Assembly (NCBI GenBank): GCA_964606895.1
Contig: CAZSHX010000012.1
Coordinates: 9,577-73,576 of the forward strand
DNA from: CAZSHX01 sp964606895
GTDB lineage: Bacteria > Bacteroidota > Ignavibacteria > Kapaibacteriales > UBA2268
Length of the DNA: 64,000 nucleotides
Direction of reading: 5' to 3'
A program made the translations under genes and the position numbers. Below are positions 27,238 through 34,878 of the stretch, in pieces (the stretch's first letter is position 1; each line of letters starts with the position of its first letter). Below the pieces are notes generated by a model. The model was not told the origin of the DNA. It searched no databases and worked only from the letters and a program-made list of their open reading frames with translations.

Positions 27238-27720
27238 ATGGCTGAAAGTATTTTTTCGACATTTGATATTAGCGGACAAGGGATGAGCATTCAAAGAAAG
27301 AGGCTCGCCGCTGTTGCTAAGAATATTGCAAATGTCAACACAACAAAAGGACCTGACGGTCAGCCTTACAAAAGGGAGATTGTCACAGTCAAAGCAGGTG
27401 GGAATAATTCCTTCAGCAATGAACTTAAGACTCAGCTGAGTATTGGCGGAACAAATAATTCTTTGGGAGGAACATCTTTTCTTTCGAATCAAAGTTCGCC
27501 AGATACGATTCTGGAAGCTCAAACGGAATTTGACAGTTCAACAAGGATGGTATATGACCCTTCTCATCCGCATGCGGATAAAGAGGGTTACGTGAAAATG
27601 CCGAATATAAATATCGTAACCGAGATGGTTGAGATGATTAGTGCACAGAAATCTTTTGAAGCGAATACGGGAGTTATCGAATCTGCAAAAAATATTGCAC
27701 GTGATTCACTTGAAATTTAG
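27238..27720 (+). CDS. flgC: FlgC, flagellar rod protein
   Basis: 160 residues, near the normal length. N-terminal motif IFSTFDISGQGMSIQRKRLAAVAKNIANVNTT and C-terminal DPSHPHADKEGYVKMPNINIVTEMVEMISAQKSFEANTGVIESAK are the standard FlgC signatures. It forms the proximal rod together with FlgB. The N-terminal motif has a small insert (TKGPDGQPYKR) also seen in related genomes. Confidence 0.97.
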   Translation: MAESIFSTFDISGQGMSIQRKRLAAVAKNIANVNTTKGPDGQPYKREIVTVKAGGNNSFSNELKTQLSIGGTNNSLGGTSFLSNQSSPDTILEAQTEFDSSTRMVYDPSHPHADKEGYVKMPNINIVTEMVEMISAQKSFEANTGVIESAKNIARDSLEI

Positions 27721-27753
27721 TGTTATTTTTATTAATTAATTTGCTTGTAACAA

Positions 27754-28083
27754 ATGAGAATCAGCGATCCTATAAAAGCATATACTAACCAGTCGGGCAG
27801 TGGCTCCACTGGCTATGTGCGTTTACCGGAAGACCTGAGAACAAATAGACCCGCTGAAACTGTTACTCCAAAACCCGCTCCTGTTGCGGATAGAACTTTG
27901 GACAAAGCAAATAGTTCTTTAAAGGATACCGGAAAACTAATTACCCGTCAGGAAAGGGACTTTTTCATTAAAATGTTTCCCGAAAATTCTGACAAGCTTG
28001 AAAAGCATGTACTGTTCAATCGTAACGGCAGACTTCAGACCCATAATGTGCAAAAGGGTTCTATTATTGACCAGAAGGCATAG
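27754..28083 (+). CDS. Hypothetical protein in the flagellar operon
   Basis: 109 residues, not recognised. It begins MRISDPIKAYTNQSGSGS, has a proline/threonine-rich middle (RPAETVTPKPAPVADRTL) and a compact C-terminal part (KLITRQERDFFIKMFPENSDKLEKHVLFNRNGRLQ). No signal peptide or membrane segment. Position between flgC and fliE, 33 bases from flgC, suggests a part in rod or hook assembly; a role is inferred from place only. The C-terminal part has a pattern like a helix-turn segment. Confidence 0.6.
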   Translation: MRISDPIKAYTNQSGSGSTGYVRLPEDLRTNRPAETVTPKPAPVADRTLDKANSSLKDTGKLITRQERDFFIKMFPENSDKLEKHVLFNRNGRLQTHNVQKGSIIDQKA

Positions 28084-28139
28084 TTTTTGTTTCTTGTTTT
28101 TTTTGTTCAGGATGAACATTTTTTTTGAAAGGATTTCCA

Positions 28140-28505
28140 ATGAATATCGGTGAATTAAGTCAATTTAAGCAATTCCAACCACTAGTTCAGCAGATGAACG
28201 AGTTGGGAAAACCGAAAGCTACTTCCGAAAATGGTGTTGGCGATACAATGACACCATTCATCAATACATCCAATTCTTCATCCGGACCAAGTTTTGTTGA
28301 CACAATGAAACAATTTGTGGGAGATGTTAATACACTTCATAAAGAATCTGCAGATCTTACAGAAAGCATGCTCAAAGGAGAACCTGTTGAGATACATGAC
28401 GTTATGCTTGCGGCAGAAAAATCCAAAACAGCTTTTCAACTTCTGGTGGAAGTTAGAAATAGATTCCTCGATGTTTACAGAGAAGTTTCCAGAATGCAGG
28501 TTTAA
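28140..28505 (+). CDS. fliE: FliE, MS-ring/rod junction protein
   Basis: 121 residues from the ATG at 28140 (MNIGELSQF), chosen because AAAGGA lies seven bases upstream. The C-terminal FliE block is clear: SFVDTMKQFVGDVNTLHKESADLTESMLKGEPVEIHDVMLAAEKSKTAFQLLVEVRNRFLDVYREVSRMQV. FliE links the MS ring to the rod and is needed for export. The N-terminal 50 residues are variable, as usual. Confidence 0.95.
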   Translation: MNIGELSQFKQFQPLVQQMNELGKPKATSENGVGDTMTPFINTSNSSSGPSFVDTMKQFVGDVNTLHKESADLTESMLKGEPVEIHDVMLAAEKSKTAFQLLVEVRNRFLDVYREVSRMQV

Positions 28506-28534
28506 TCAACTTTTTTTTTCAATTTTAGGTAATT

Positions 28535-30316
28535 ATGGCAAAAACAGGTACTGTTGACCAGGCTCGAAATTTTTTTTCCAAACTGTCTCCCACTCAAAGG
28601 ATTATAATCGGTGGTACTGTTGGTGCTGTTCTGGTAGCTATTATACTTATGGTTGTTTACTCTCAGCCCAAAAAAGAAATGGGGCTGTTGTTCAGCTCAC
28701 TCGAACCTCAGGATGCTTCTAAAATTGTATTAAAGCTGAAGGAAAAAAATATTCCTTATGAACTTAGCGAGAACGGAACTTCTATTTCTGTCGAGAAAAA
28801 ACAAGTATATGAACAACGCTTAGCTCTCGCTGGCGACGGTTTACCCGAGCAAAGTACTGTGGGCTATGAGATTTTCGATAGAACTAATCTCGGTATGTCC
28901 GAATTTGTTCAAAAATTAAACTACAGACGTGCTTTGGAGGGTGAATTAGCCAGAACAATCGGTGCATTGGATGAAATTAAAAAAGTTCGGGTTCATCTTG
29001 TTATTCCTGAAAAAGCTCTGTTTGATAAAGACCAGAAACAACCCACTGCGTCGGTACAATTACATTTGAAGTCAGGAAAAAATTCAGGCAGAATTAATAT
29101 TGAAGGAATTCAAAATCTCGTTGCAAGCAGTCTTGAAGGTATGAACACCAATTCAGTGGTTGTAGTTGACCAAAAAGGCAAAATCCTTTCTGCCAAACAA
29201 CTTGATGAAAAATCTGCATCCGGCATGTCCAATCGTCAGTACGAACAGCAGAAGAATGTTGATACCTATCTTTCCGGCAAGGTTCAATCTATGCTTGATG
29301 GTGTTCTCGGGCAGGGAAACGCTGAAGTTAGAGTTAATTCAGAACTTGACTTCACCCAAATTGAAAAAACAATAACCGATTTCGACCCTGCAAGACAAGT
29401 TGCACGAAGCGAACAAACCTCGACGGATAATTCACTTGCAACGGATTCATTATCTTCAAAGTATGATTCACTTTACAACCATACAGTCAAAAACGGGAAG
29501 AATGGCGGTAACAGCACTATCAATTATGAAATACCAAGTACTGTTGAAAAAATTATTCAGGAAGTTGGAAACATCAAAAGGCTTTCTGTTGCGGTTTTAA
29601 TAAACGGCGGCACCAAAATCAACGAACAAAACGGGAAAAAGGTAATCCAGTACATTCCCCGTAACGAAGAAGAGATGCAAAAGCTTACTCAGGTTGTTAA
29701 AAATGCTGTTGGCTACGATCCCTCGAGAAATGACCAGGTAAGTGTTTTAACTGTCCCATTCGATTCATCGGTTCTTGAGGAAGACCTTAAAGAGACAAAT
29801 GAATTCAAATGGTGGCAAAACCCCGATATGATAAAATTAATTGCATTATTGGTTGCTATGCTGATTGCAATTATATTAATGTATAGATTACTGCAATCCA
29901 AACATCTTAAAGAAAAGTTGAGAATCGCTTTGAGACTGCCTGATGAATCGGGAAGAATTCTTGGAGAAGGTAAAGAACACGAAATAGAGCTTGAAGATAT
30001 GGTTTTTGATGATGATGAAATGCTGATGCTTCCATCAGAAGCACCTGAACAACTTTTGCTCGCCGGCGAAAAAACACCAACATCGTCTGAGTCTTATAAT
30101 GAAGACGAATTTTTTGGAATGTCGAACTTTGCCGAAAAACCGCGTCTTTCATTAGACAGCATCGTCAGATCAGAATTGAACGAAGATGCTTTGCTGAAAA
30201 TGGAACTCCGATCCAAGGTAAAAGATTATCTTGATGATAGTCCCCAGGAAGCTGTAAGGCTATTCCGAATCTTGCTTTCTCATGATTACGAAGAAAAACA
30301 ATCCGGAAAAGATTAA
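28535..30316 (+). CDS. fliF: FliF, flagellar MS-ring protein
   Basis: 593 residues. Transmembrane helix 1 is at about 23-42 and helix 2 at about 433-452. The periplasmic ring-building part begins with GLLFSSLEPQDASKIVLKLKEKNIPYELSENG, followed by LAGDGLPEQSTVGYEIFD and KVRVHLVIPEKALFDKDQK. The cytoplasmic tail (from about 453) ends in the FliG-binding segment ELRSKVKDYLDDSPQEAVRLFRILLSHD. FliF forms the ring in the inner membrane on which the motor is built. Confidence 0.97.
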   Translation: MAKTGTVDQARNFFSKLSPTQRIIIGGTVGAVLVAIILMVVYSQPKKEMGLLFSSLEPQDASKIVLKLKEKNIPYELSENGTSISVEKKQVYEQRLALAGDGLPEQSTVGYEIFDRTNLGMSEFVQKLNYRRALEGELARTIGALDEIKKVRVHLVIPEKALFDKDQKQPTASVQLHLKSGKNSGRINIEGIQNLVASSLEGMNTNSVVVVDQKGKILSAKQLDEKSASGMSNRQYEQQKNVDTYLSGKVQSMLDGVLGQGNAEVRVNSELDFTQIEKTITDFDPARQVARSEQTSTDNSLATDSLSSKYDSLYNHTVKNGKNGGNSTINYEIPSTVEKIIQEVGNIKRLSVAVLINGGTKINEQNGKKVIQYIPRNEEEMQKLTQVVKNAVGYDPSRNDQVSVLTVPFDSSVLEEDLKETNEFKWWQNPDMIKLIALLVAMLIAIILMYRLLQSKHLKEKLRIALRLPDESGRILGEGKEHEIELEDMVFDDDEMLMLPSEAPEQLLLAGEKTPTSSESYNEDEFFGMSNFAEKPRLSLDSIVRSELNEDALLKMELRSKVKDYLDDSPQEAVRLFRILLSHDYEEKQSGKD

Positions 30317-30369
30317 ATAAACGAAAAATTCGTTATTGCTTCTGATAAAATCAATAATTAAGTGTTAAA

Positions 30370-31392
30370 ATGAAATCTAAAGATGTTAAAATAGAAAATC
30401 TTACCGGGAGACAGAAAGCTGCTATATTGCTTATGTCTATGGATGTGGATACCTCCGCTAAGGTTTTCAAAGAACTTGATATTAAAGAAGTTGAGCAAAT
30501 TGCTGTCGAAATAACAAACCTGAAAGACCTCAGTTCGATGGTGGTCGAGAACGTTATTGAAGAATTCTATCAGTTAATGACGGCACAGAATTACTTTGTT
30601 GAAGGCGGTTTGGATTATGCTCAGTTACTTTTGGAAAAAAGTTATGGTATTGACCAGGCAAAGAATCTGATTGAAAAAATCAGAGTTCTTACAACTGTCA
30701 GGGGTTTCAGTATCTTAAAAAAAGCTGACCCGCAACAGCTTGCAAGCTTTTTATCAAAAGAACATTCCCAGACAATTGCACTTATTCTTTCGCATCTTCC
30801 TCCTGACCAGTCTGCTGAAGTTTTAGCCGAATTTAATGAACAGCTTCGTGCTGATTCTGTTATGCGTATTGCAAAACTCGGGAAAGTATCGCCTCAGCTT
30901 CTAAGTCAGATTGAGCATGTTGTGGATCAGGTAGCCGAATCAACTCTTTCGCAGAATATGGCAATTGCAGGCGGTGCCCAGCTTGTTGCAAATATCCTTA
31001 ACAAGAGCAATAATGCTGTTGCAAAAGCTATGCTTGAAAATATTGAAGATAAAGACTATTCTTTGTCAATTGAAATTAAACGATTAATGTTCCTCTTTGA
31101 AGATATTATTACAATTGATGATAAAGGTATTCAGAGAATTTTACGTGATGTTGACAAACGTGACCTTGCTCTTGCTTTGAAGGTTTCTGACGAAAAAATC
31201 AAGCAAAAGATTTTCAAAAACATGTCCGAACGTGCTTCTGCAGTGGTTCGTGAAGAGCTTGAATTTATGGGTCCTGTGAAATTGAAAGAGGTAGAATCTG
31301 CTCAGATGAGAATAGTTGACGTAATCAAAAAATTAGAAGAGACCGAAGAAATTGCCATCGGAGGCAGAGGTAAAGAAGATATATTTGTTTAA
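30370..31392 (+). CDS. fliG: FliG, motor switch protein
   Basis: 340 residues, normal length. N-terminal LTGRQKAAILLMSMDVDTSAKVFKELD binds FliF; the middle domain has EHSQTIALILSHLPPDQSAEVL; the C-terminal torque domain has MFLFEDIITIDDKGIQRILRDVDKRDLALALKVSDEKIKQKIFKNMSERA, with the charged motor helix (KNMSERASAVVREELEFMGPVKL). FliG transmits torque from the stator. Confidence 0.98.
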   Translation: MKSKDVKIENLTGRQKAAILLMSMDVDTSAKVFKELDIKEVEQIAVEITNLKDLSSMVVENVIEEFYQLMTAQNYFVEGGLDYAQLLLEKSYGIDQAKNLIEKIRVLTTVRGFSILKKADPQQLASFLSKEHSQTIALILSHLPPDQSAEVLAEFNEQLRADSVMRIAKLGKVSPQLLSQIEHVVDQVAESTLSQNMAIAGGAQLVANILNKSNNAVAKAMLENIEDKDYSLSIEIKRLMFLFEDIITIDDKGIQRILRDVDKRDLALALKVSDEKIKQKIFKNMSERASAVVREELEFMGPVKLKEVESAQMRIVDVIKKLEETEEIAIGGRGKEDIFV

Positions 31393-31412
31393 GAAACAGA
31401 AAAGATAAAAAT

Positions 31413-32255
31413 ATGCCTCATTATAAATTAAAAATGCCCAAAAGACTTCAGAGAGTGGAAATTATTCGCTCTGAGGATGCTTTTTATGATGAATCGGATA
31501 TTTTTGAACCTTTCGGGGATATGCCCGAAAGAGAAAAAAAGAGAAGGCGTAAAAATCTAAGTGAAGCTGAATTAAAAAAAAAATCCAGGACTTACTTTTT
31601 TGAAGAAAAATCTTTAGCCTCAAGTTCTGTCCCTATTCAGATTGACTTATCCAAAGCTCTTGCACAGCCTTTATCTATGGAGGAGGTTCAGGAAGAAATC
31701 CAGCATGCTTACGACCGCGGATTTGATGAAGCACAACAGCTTACAAGAACCACATTCGAAATCGAACTTCAAAAAAGACAGCATTGGATTCTAAATTTTG
31801 ATACTGTTTTCAAGCAAATGCACATTCAGTTTGCCCAAGAACTAAGAAATCTCGAAGAATCAGTAATCCCTCTATCTGTCTTGGTCGCAGGTCATATCCT
31901 TGAACGTGAAATTGAGGCTGATGGGAACATAGTTATTGAACAGGTAAAAAAAGCAATAAAATCAATTGATAATGACAATATCCTAAAAATTCATCTTCAT
32001 CCCTATAACATAGAAATTCTCAAAAGTGTTAAAAGCACACTTGTCCCAGATTCCTCCAAACTCGAGAACATGGTAATAGTGGCAAATGAGAATATTGACC
32101 AGGGAAGTTGCATCATCGAAACTGCTTCAGGTTTAATTGATGCTACTTTCAAATCCCAGCTTGAAAAACTTAAACAATCTTTGGAAAATGCTTCTCATAA
32201 GCATTATATTGAGGATGAACTTCCTCCGGCATTTGATGAAACTGAAGAATTATGA
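31413..32255 (+). CDS. fliH: FliH, export ATPase regulator
   Basis: 280 residues. The N-terminal third is highly charged (PEREKKRRRKNLSEAELKKK). The middle (about 90-160) holds the long coiled coil, with ELQKRQHWILNFDTVFKQM, and the C-terminal V-ATPase-E-like domain reads IPLSVLVAGHILEREIEADGNIVIEQVKKAIKSID and ILKIHLHPYNIEILK. FliH binds FliI and FliN and controls the export ATPase. Its stop overlaps the fliI start (ATGA at 32252). Confidence 0.85.
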   Translation: MPHYKLKMPKRLQRVEIIRSEDAFYDESDIFEPFGDMPEREKKRRRKNLSEAELKKKSRTYFFEEKSLASSSVPIQIDLSKALAQPLSMEEVQEEIQHAYDRGFDEAQQLTRTTFEIELQKRQHWILNFDTVFKQMHIQFAQELRNLEESVIPLSVLVAGHILEREIEADGNIVIEQVKKAIKSIDNDNILKIHLHPYNIEILKSVKSTLVPDSSKLENMVIVANENIDQGSCIIETASGLIDATFKSQLEKLKQSLENASHKHYIEDELPPAFDETEEL

Positions 32256-33583
32256 TAAATCCAGCTCTAATAAAATCCCGATTTGCTGATGTAATCCGCA
32301 ATACTGACCCTGTCATTAAGAGCGGTAGGATTTCCAAGGTTATTGGTCTTGTTTTGGAAAGTGACGGACCAAAAGGTAAGATTGGCGAAGTATGCCTTTT
32401 AAGAGATCGAGACCAAAATGTAGTCAGCAGATCTGAAATTGTAGGTTTCAACAACAATAAAATACTTTCAATGATTTTGGGGGAACTTACGGATATCTCT
32501 CCCGGAATGGAAATTCTGGCAACGGGCGAATCGTTAAGTATAAATGTAGGAGATTATCTGCTTGGCAGAATTCTCGATGGGTTGGGCAATCCAATTGATG
32601 ATAAAGGTCCGATACCAACTGATGCAAGAAGGTCAATATATTGCCAGCCTCCAAATCCATTATTTCGTCTTAGAATTAAAGAACCCATTGCGACAGGCGT
32701 AAAAGCAGTTGATGGGTTATTAACCCTCGGCAAAGGACAACGTGTCGGGATATTTGCAGGATCTGGAGTAGGAAAATCTACATTATTAGGTATGATTGCC
32801 AGAAATACTTCAGCGGACATCAATGTTATTGCCCTCATTGGTGAGCGTGGAAGAGAAGTGAGAGAATTTATCGAAAAAGATTTGGGAAAAGAAGGTTTGC
32901 AAAGGTCTGTTGTTGTTGTTGCAACAAGTGATGCTCCTGCACTTGTCAGAGTGAAAGCCGGTTTGGTGGCGACAACAATTTCGGAATACTACCGGGATAG
33001 AGGAATGGATGTAATGCTCATGATGGATTCTGTTACCCGTCTTGCAATGGCTCAGCGTGAGGTTGGTCTAACAATCGGAGAACCGCCTACATCAAAAGGA
33101 TACACTCCTTCAGTATTTTCACTTCTTCAGAAAACCATGGAGAGAGCCGGAACTTCCAGAGTTGGTTCGATAACAGGACTTTATTCAGTTTTAGTTGAAG
33201 GTGACGATATGAACGAACCTATTGCTGATTCGGCGAGAGGAATATTAGACGGACACGTTGTGCTTTCCAGAAAAATGGCTTCAATGAATCACTATCCTGC
33301 AATTGACGTTCTTGAAAGTGTAAGCAGATGTATGGGCGATGTTATTCCACGAGAGCATTATGAATCATCAAAAATGCTGGTTGAGTTAATTGCAACTTAC
33401 CGCTCTGCCGAGGATTTAATAAGTGTAGGTGCATATCAGAAAGGCACAAATCACAAGCTGGACAGAGCTGTTGCTTTAAATGATAACATAAACGGTTTTC
33501 TTCGGCAGAGAATAGATGACGCCGCGAATTACAGCGACACAGTGGCAGGAATAATCAATATTGTCAATCGGCAAAGTGCATAA
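32252..33583 (+). CDS. fliI: FliI, flagellar export ATPase
   Basis: 443 residues. Walker A is GIFAGSGVGKST (about 166-177) and the switch/Walker B region is GMDVMLMMDSVTRLAMAQREVGL. RPPNPLFRLRIKEP-like (CQPPNPLFRLRIKEP) and GEPPTSKGYTPSVFSLLQKTMERAG are standard for the type III export ATPase. It powers unloading of export substrates at the flagellar base. Translational coupling with fliH is shown by the overlapping start. Confidence 0.98.
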   Translation: MINPALIKSRFADVIRNTDPVIKSGRISKVIGLVLESDGPKGKIGEVCLLRDRDQNVVSRSEIVGFNNNKILSMILGELTDISPGMEILATGESLSINVGDYLLGRILDGLGNPIDDKGPIPTDARRSIYCQPPNPLFRLRIKEPIATGVKAVDGLLTLGKGQRVGIFAGSGVGKSTLLGMIARNTSADINVIALIGERGREVREFIEKDLGKEGLQRSVVVVATSDAPALVRVKAGLVATTISEYYRDRGMDVMLMMDSVTRLAMAQREVGLTIGEPPTSKGYTPSVFSLLQKTMERAGTSRVGSITGLYSVLVEGDDMNEPIADSARGILDGHVVLSRKMASMNHYPAIDVLESVSRCMGDVIPREHYESSKMLVELIATYRSAEDLISVGAYQKGTNHKLDRAVALNDNINGFLRQRIDDAANYSDTVAGIINIVNRQSA

Positions 33584-33614
33584 ATGATTTTTTGATTAAT
33601 ATATTTTGAAATAA

Positions 33615-34061
33615 ATGGCTAAAAAATTTTCTTTCAGGTTAGAAAAAGTTTTGAATCTGAGGACTCAGAAGGTTGATGAATTAAAGGAAGAATTGAACAG
33701 AATTTTGGTGCTAAGATACCAAAAAGACAGAGAAATTGAGGAGCGTGAATTATATTTGATGAGACTTCTTCATGCTAAAAAAGGTTTGATTAAAGCTTCG
33801 GAAGGTCAAACTCATTATAACCATATTAACTATGTAAAAGAAGAAATTGAAGTCTTAAAAAAAGAAAAAGAAAAGATTATTGAAATTGAAAATATTAGCA
33901 GGCAGAAACTAATAGAAGCGATGAAAGAAGAAAAAATATTAGAAAAATTGAAGGAAAAAAAGAAATTTATACATATCGAAGAAATTCGAAAAGAAGAAGT
34001 TAAAGTGCTTGACGAAGTAGCTCAGAACCGCTATATCAAAAATCAGGCATTGAATCAATAG
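33615..34061 (+). CDS. fliJ: FliJ, export chaperone escort
   Basis: 148 residues, almost all coiled coil. The N-terminus KKFSFRLEKVLNLRTQKVDELKEEL is the FliJ hallmark, followed by a heptad-rich, lysine/glutamate-dense helix pair. FliJ recycles chaperones and sits in the FliI ring. It follows fliI directly, in the usual gene order. Confidence 0.88.
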   Translation: MAKKFSFRLEKVLNLRTQKVDELKEELNRILVLRYQKDREIEERELYLMRLLHAKKGLIKASEGQTHYNHINYVKEEIEVLKKEKEKIIEIENISRQKLIEAMKEEKILEKLKEKKKFIHIEEIRKEEVKVLDEVAQNRYIKNQALNQ

Positions 34062-34094
34062 GATTGACAAGAAACAAATTTCAAGGTACTCTGT

Positions 34095-34787
34095 ATGCCA
34101 AAAAAACAAGTGATTATAATAGTTTTAAGTATAGCAATTGCATCAATGCTGTTGCTGGCTTCTCTTTATGTTTTGTTCAAATATCCTCCTGAATTTCTGG
34201 GAATGAAAACCAATAACCCAATGAGAACCAATTCAGGGAAAGTTATGGAGGATGTTCCCGTAACTATTTCAAAAAACCAGCTTGACAATTATCAACTTCA
34301 GTTTCTGAAGTTTGATGTCCTTAATGGTGAAAAACAATACCTTTGGAAATTCAAAAATCAGTTGATTGATTCTATAAGCAAACTACAAGACCAAATGAAA
34401 CAACAGCAGTTGGCTAATAATAGAACGACTGATTCAATCAGCAAAACGAAATTGAGATTTAATGAACTTCTTGATTCAATAAGCAAACTTAAGGTAATAA
34501 ATGCTTCCGCCTCCTTAGAAGTAAAAAAGGTTCAAGACCAATTAAAAGAATACGAAAAGAATTTCGATTCGAGAATGGATTCTGTTAAAATAGCAAATCT
34601 TACTGAGTTTTCTAAAATTTATAATAACTCCAATCCGGCAGAATTTGCCAAAATTCTTGAAAAAATTGATGAAAAGGATGCCGCCCGAATTTTGAAAATG
34701 ATGTCCAAAAAGAAAGCTGGCAAGATAATTGAGTTACTCTCTCCTGAACGCAGTCGGTCAATTTTGCTTCTCGGACAAAGTAATTAG
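34095..34787 (+). CDS. MotE-like flagellar membrane protein
   Basis: 230 residues. One N-terminal transmembrane helix (about 7-26), a coiled-coil middle (about 85-170) with repeated DSISKL units (LIDSISKLQDQM, TDSISKTKL, LLDSISKLK), and a C-terminal helical domain IYNNSNPAEFAKILEKIDEKDAARILKMMSKKKAGKIIELLSPERSRSIL. This last part is the MgtE_N/MotE-type fold found in flagellar operons after FliJ. In other species MotE assists the stator protein MotC or motor assembly. Confidence 0.8.
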   Translation: MPKKQVIIIVLSIAIASMLLLASLYVLFKYPPEFLGMKTNNPMRTNSGKVMEDVPVTISKNQLDNYQLQFLKFDVLNGEKQYLWKFKNQLIDSISKLQDQMKQQQLANNRTTDSISKTKLRFNELLDSISKLKVINASASLEVKKVQDQLKEYEKNFDSRMDSVKIANLTEFSKIYNNSNPAEFAKILEKIDEKDAARILKMMSKKKAGKIIELLSPERSRSILLLGQSN

Positions 34788-34826
34788 AGCCCAACTGATG
34801 TTCAATCAAATAGTTAAATGATGTTT

Positions 34827-34860
34827 TGGAGATGGAATCTCCATATTTTTATAATTTTTT
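34827..34860 (+). promoter_or_regulatory. Attenuator-like hairpin before fliK
   Basis: A 7-bp stem (34827-34833 with 34837-34843) with a three-base loop, then a T-rich stretch to 34860. It lies inside the operon, between motE-like and fliK, and could reduce transcription into the downstream genes. Confidence 0.5.
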
Positions 34861-34874
34861 GTGCATGGATGCAC
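34861..34874 (+). promoter_or_regulatory. Hairpin just upstream of the fliK start
   Basis: GTGCA / TGCAC stem (34861-34865 with 34870-34874), four bases before the ATG at 34879. It covers the place where a ribosome site would be; no other ribosome site is seen, unlike for flgD, flgE and others in the operon. Confidence 0.5.
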
Positions 34875-34878
34875 CTGA

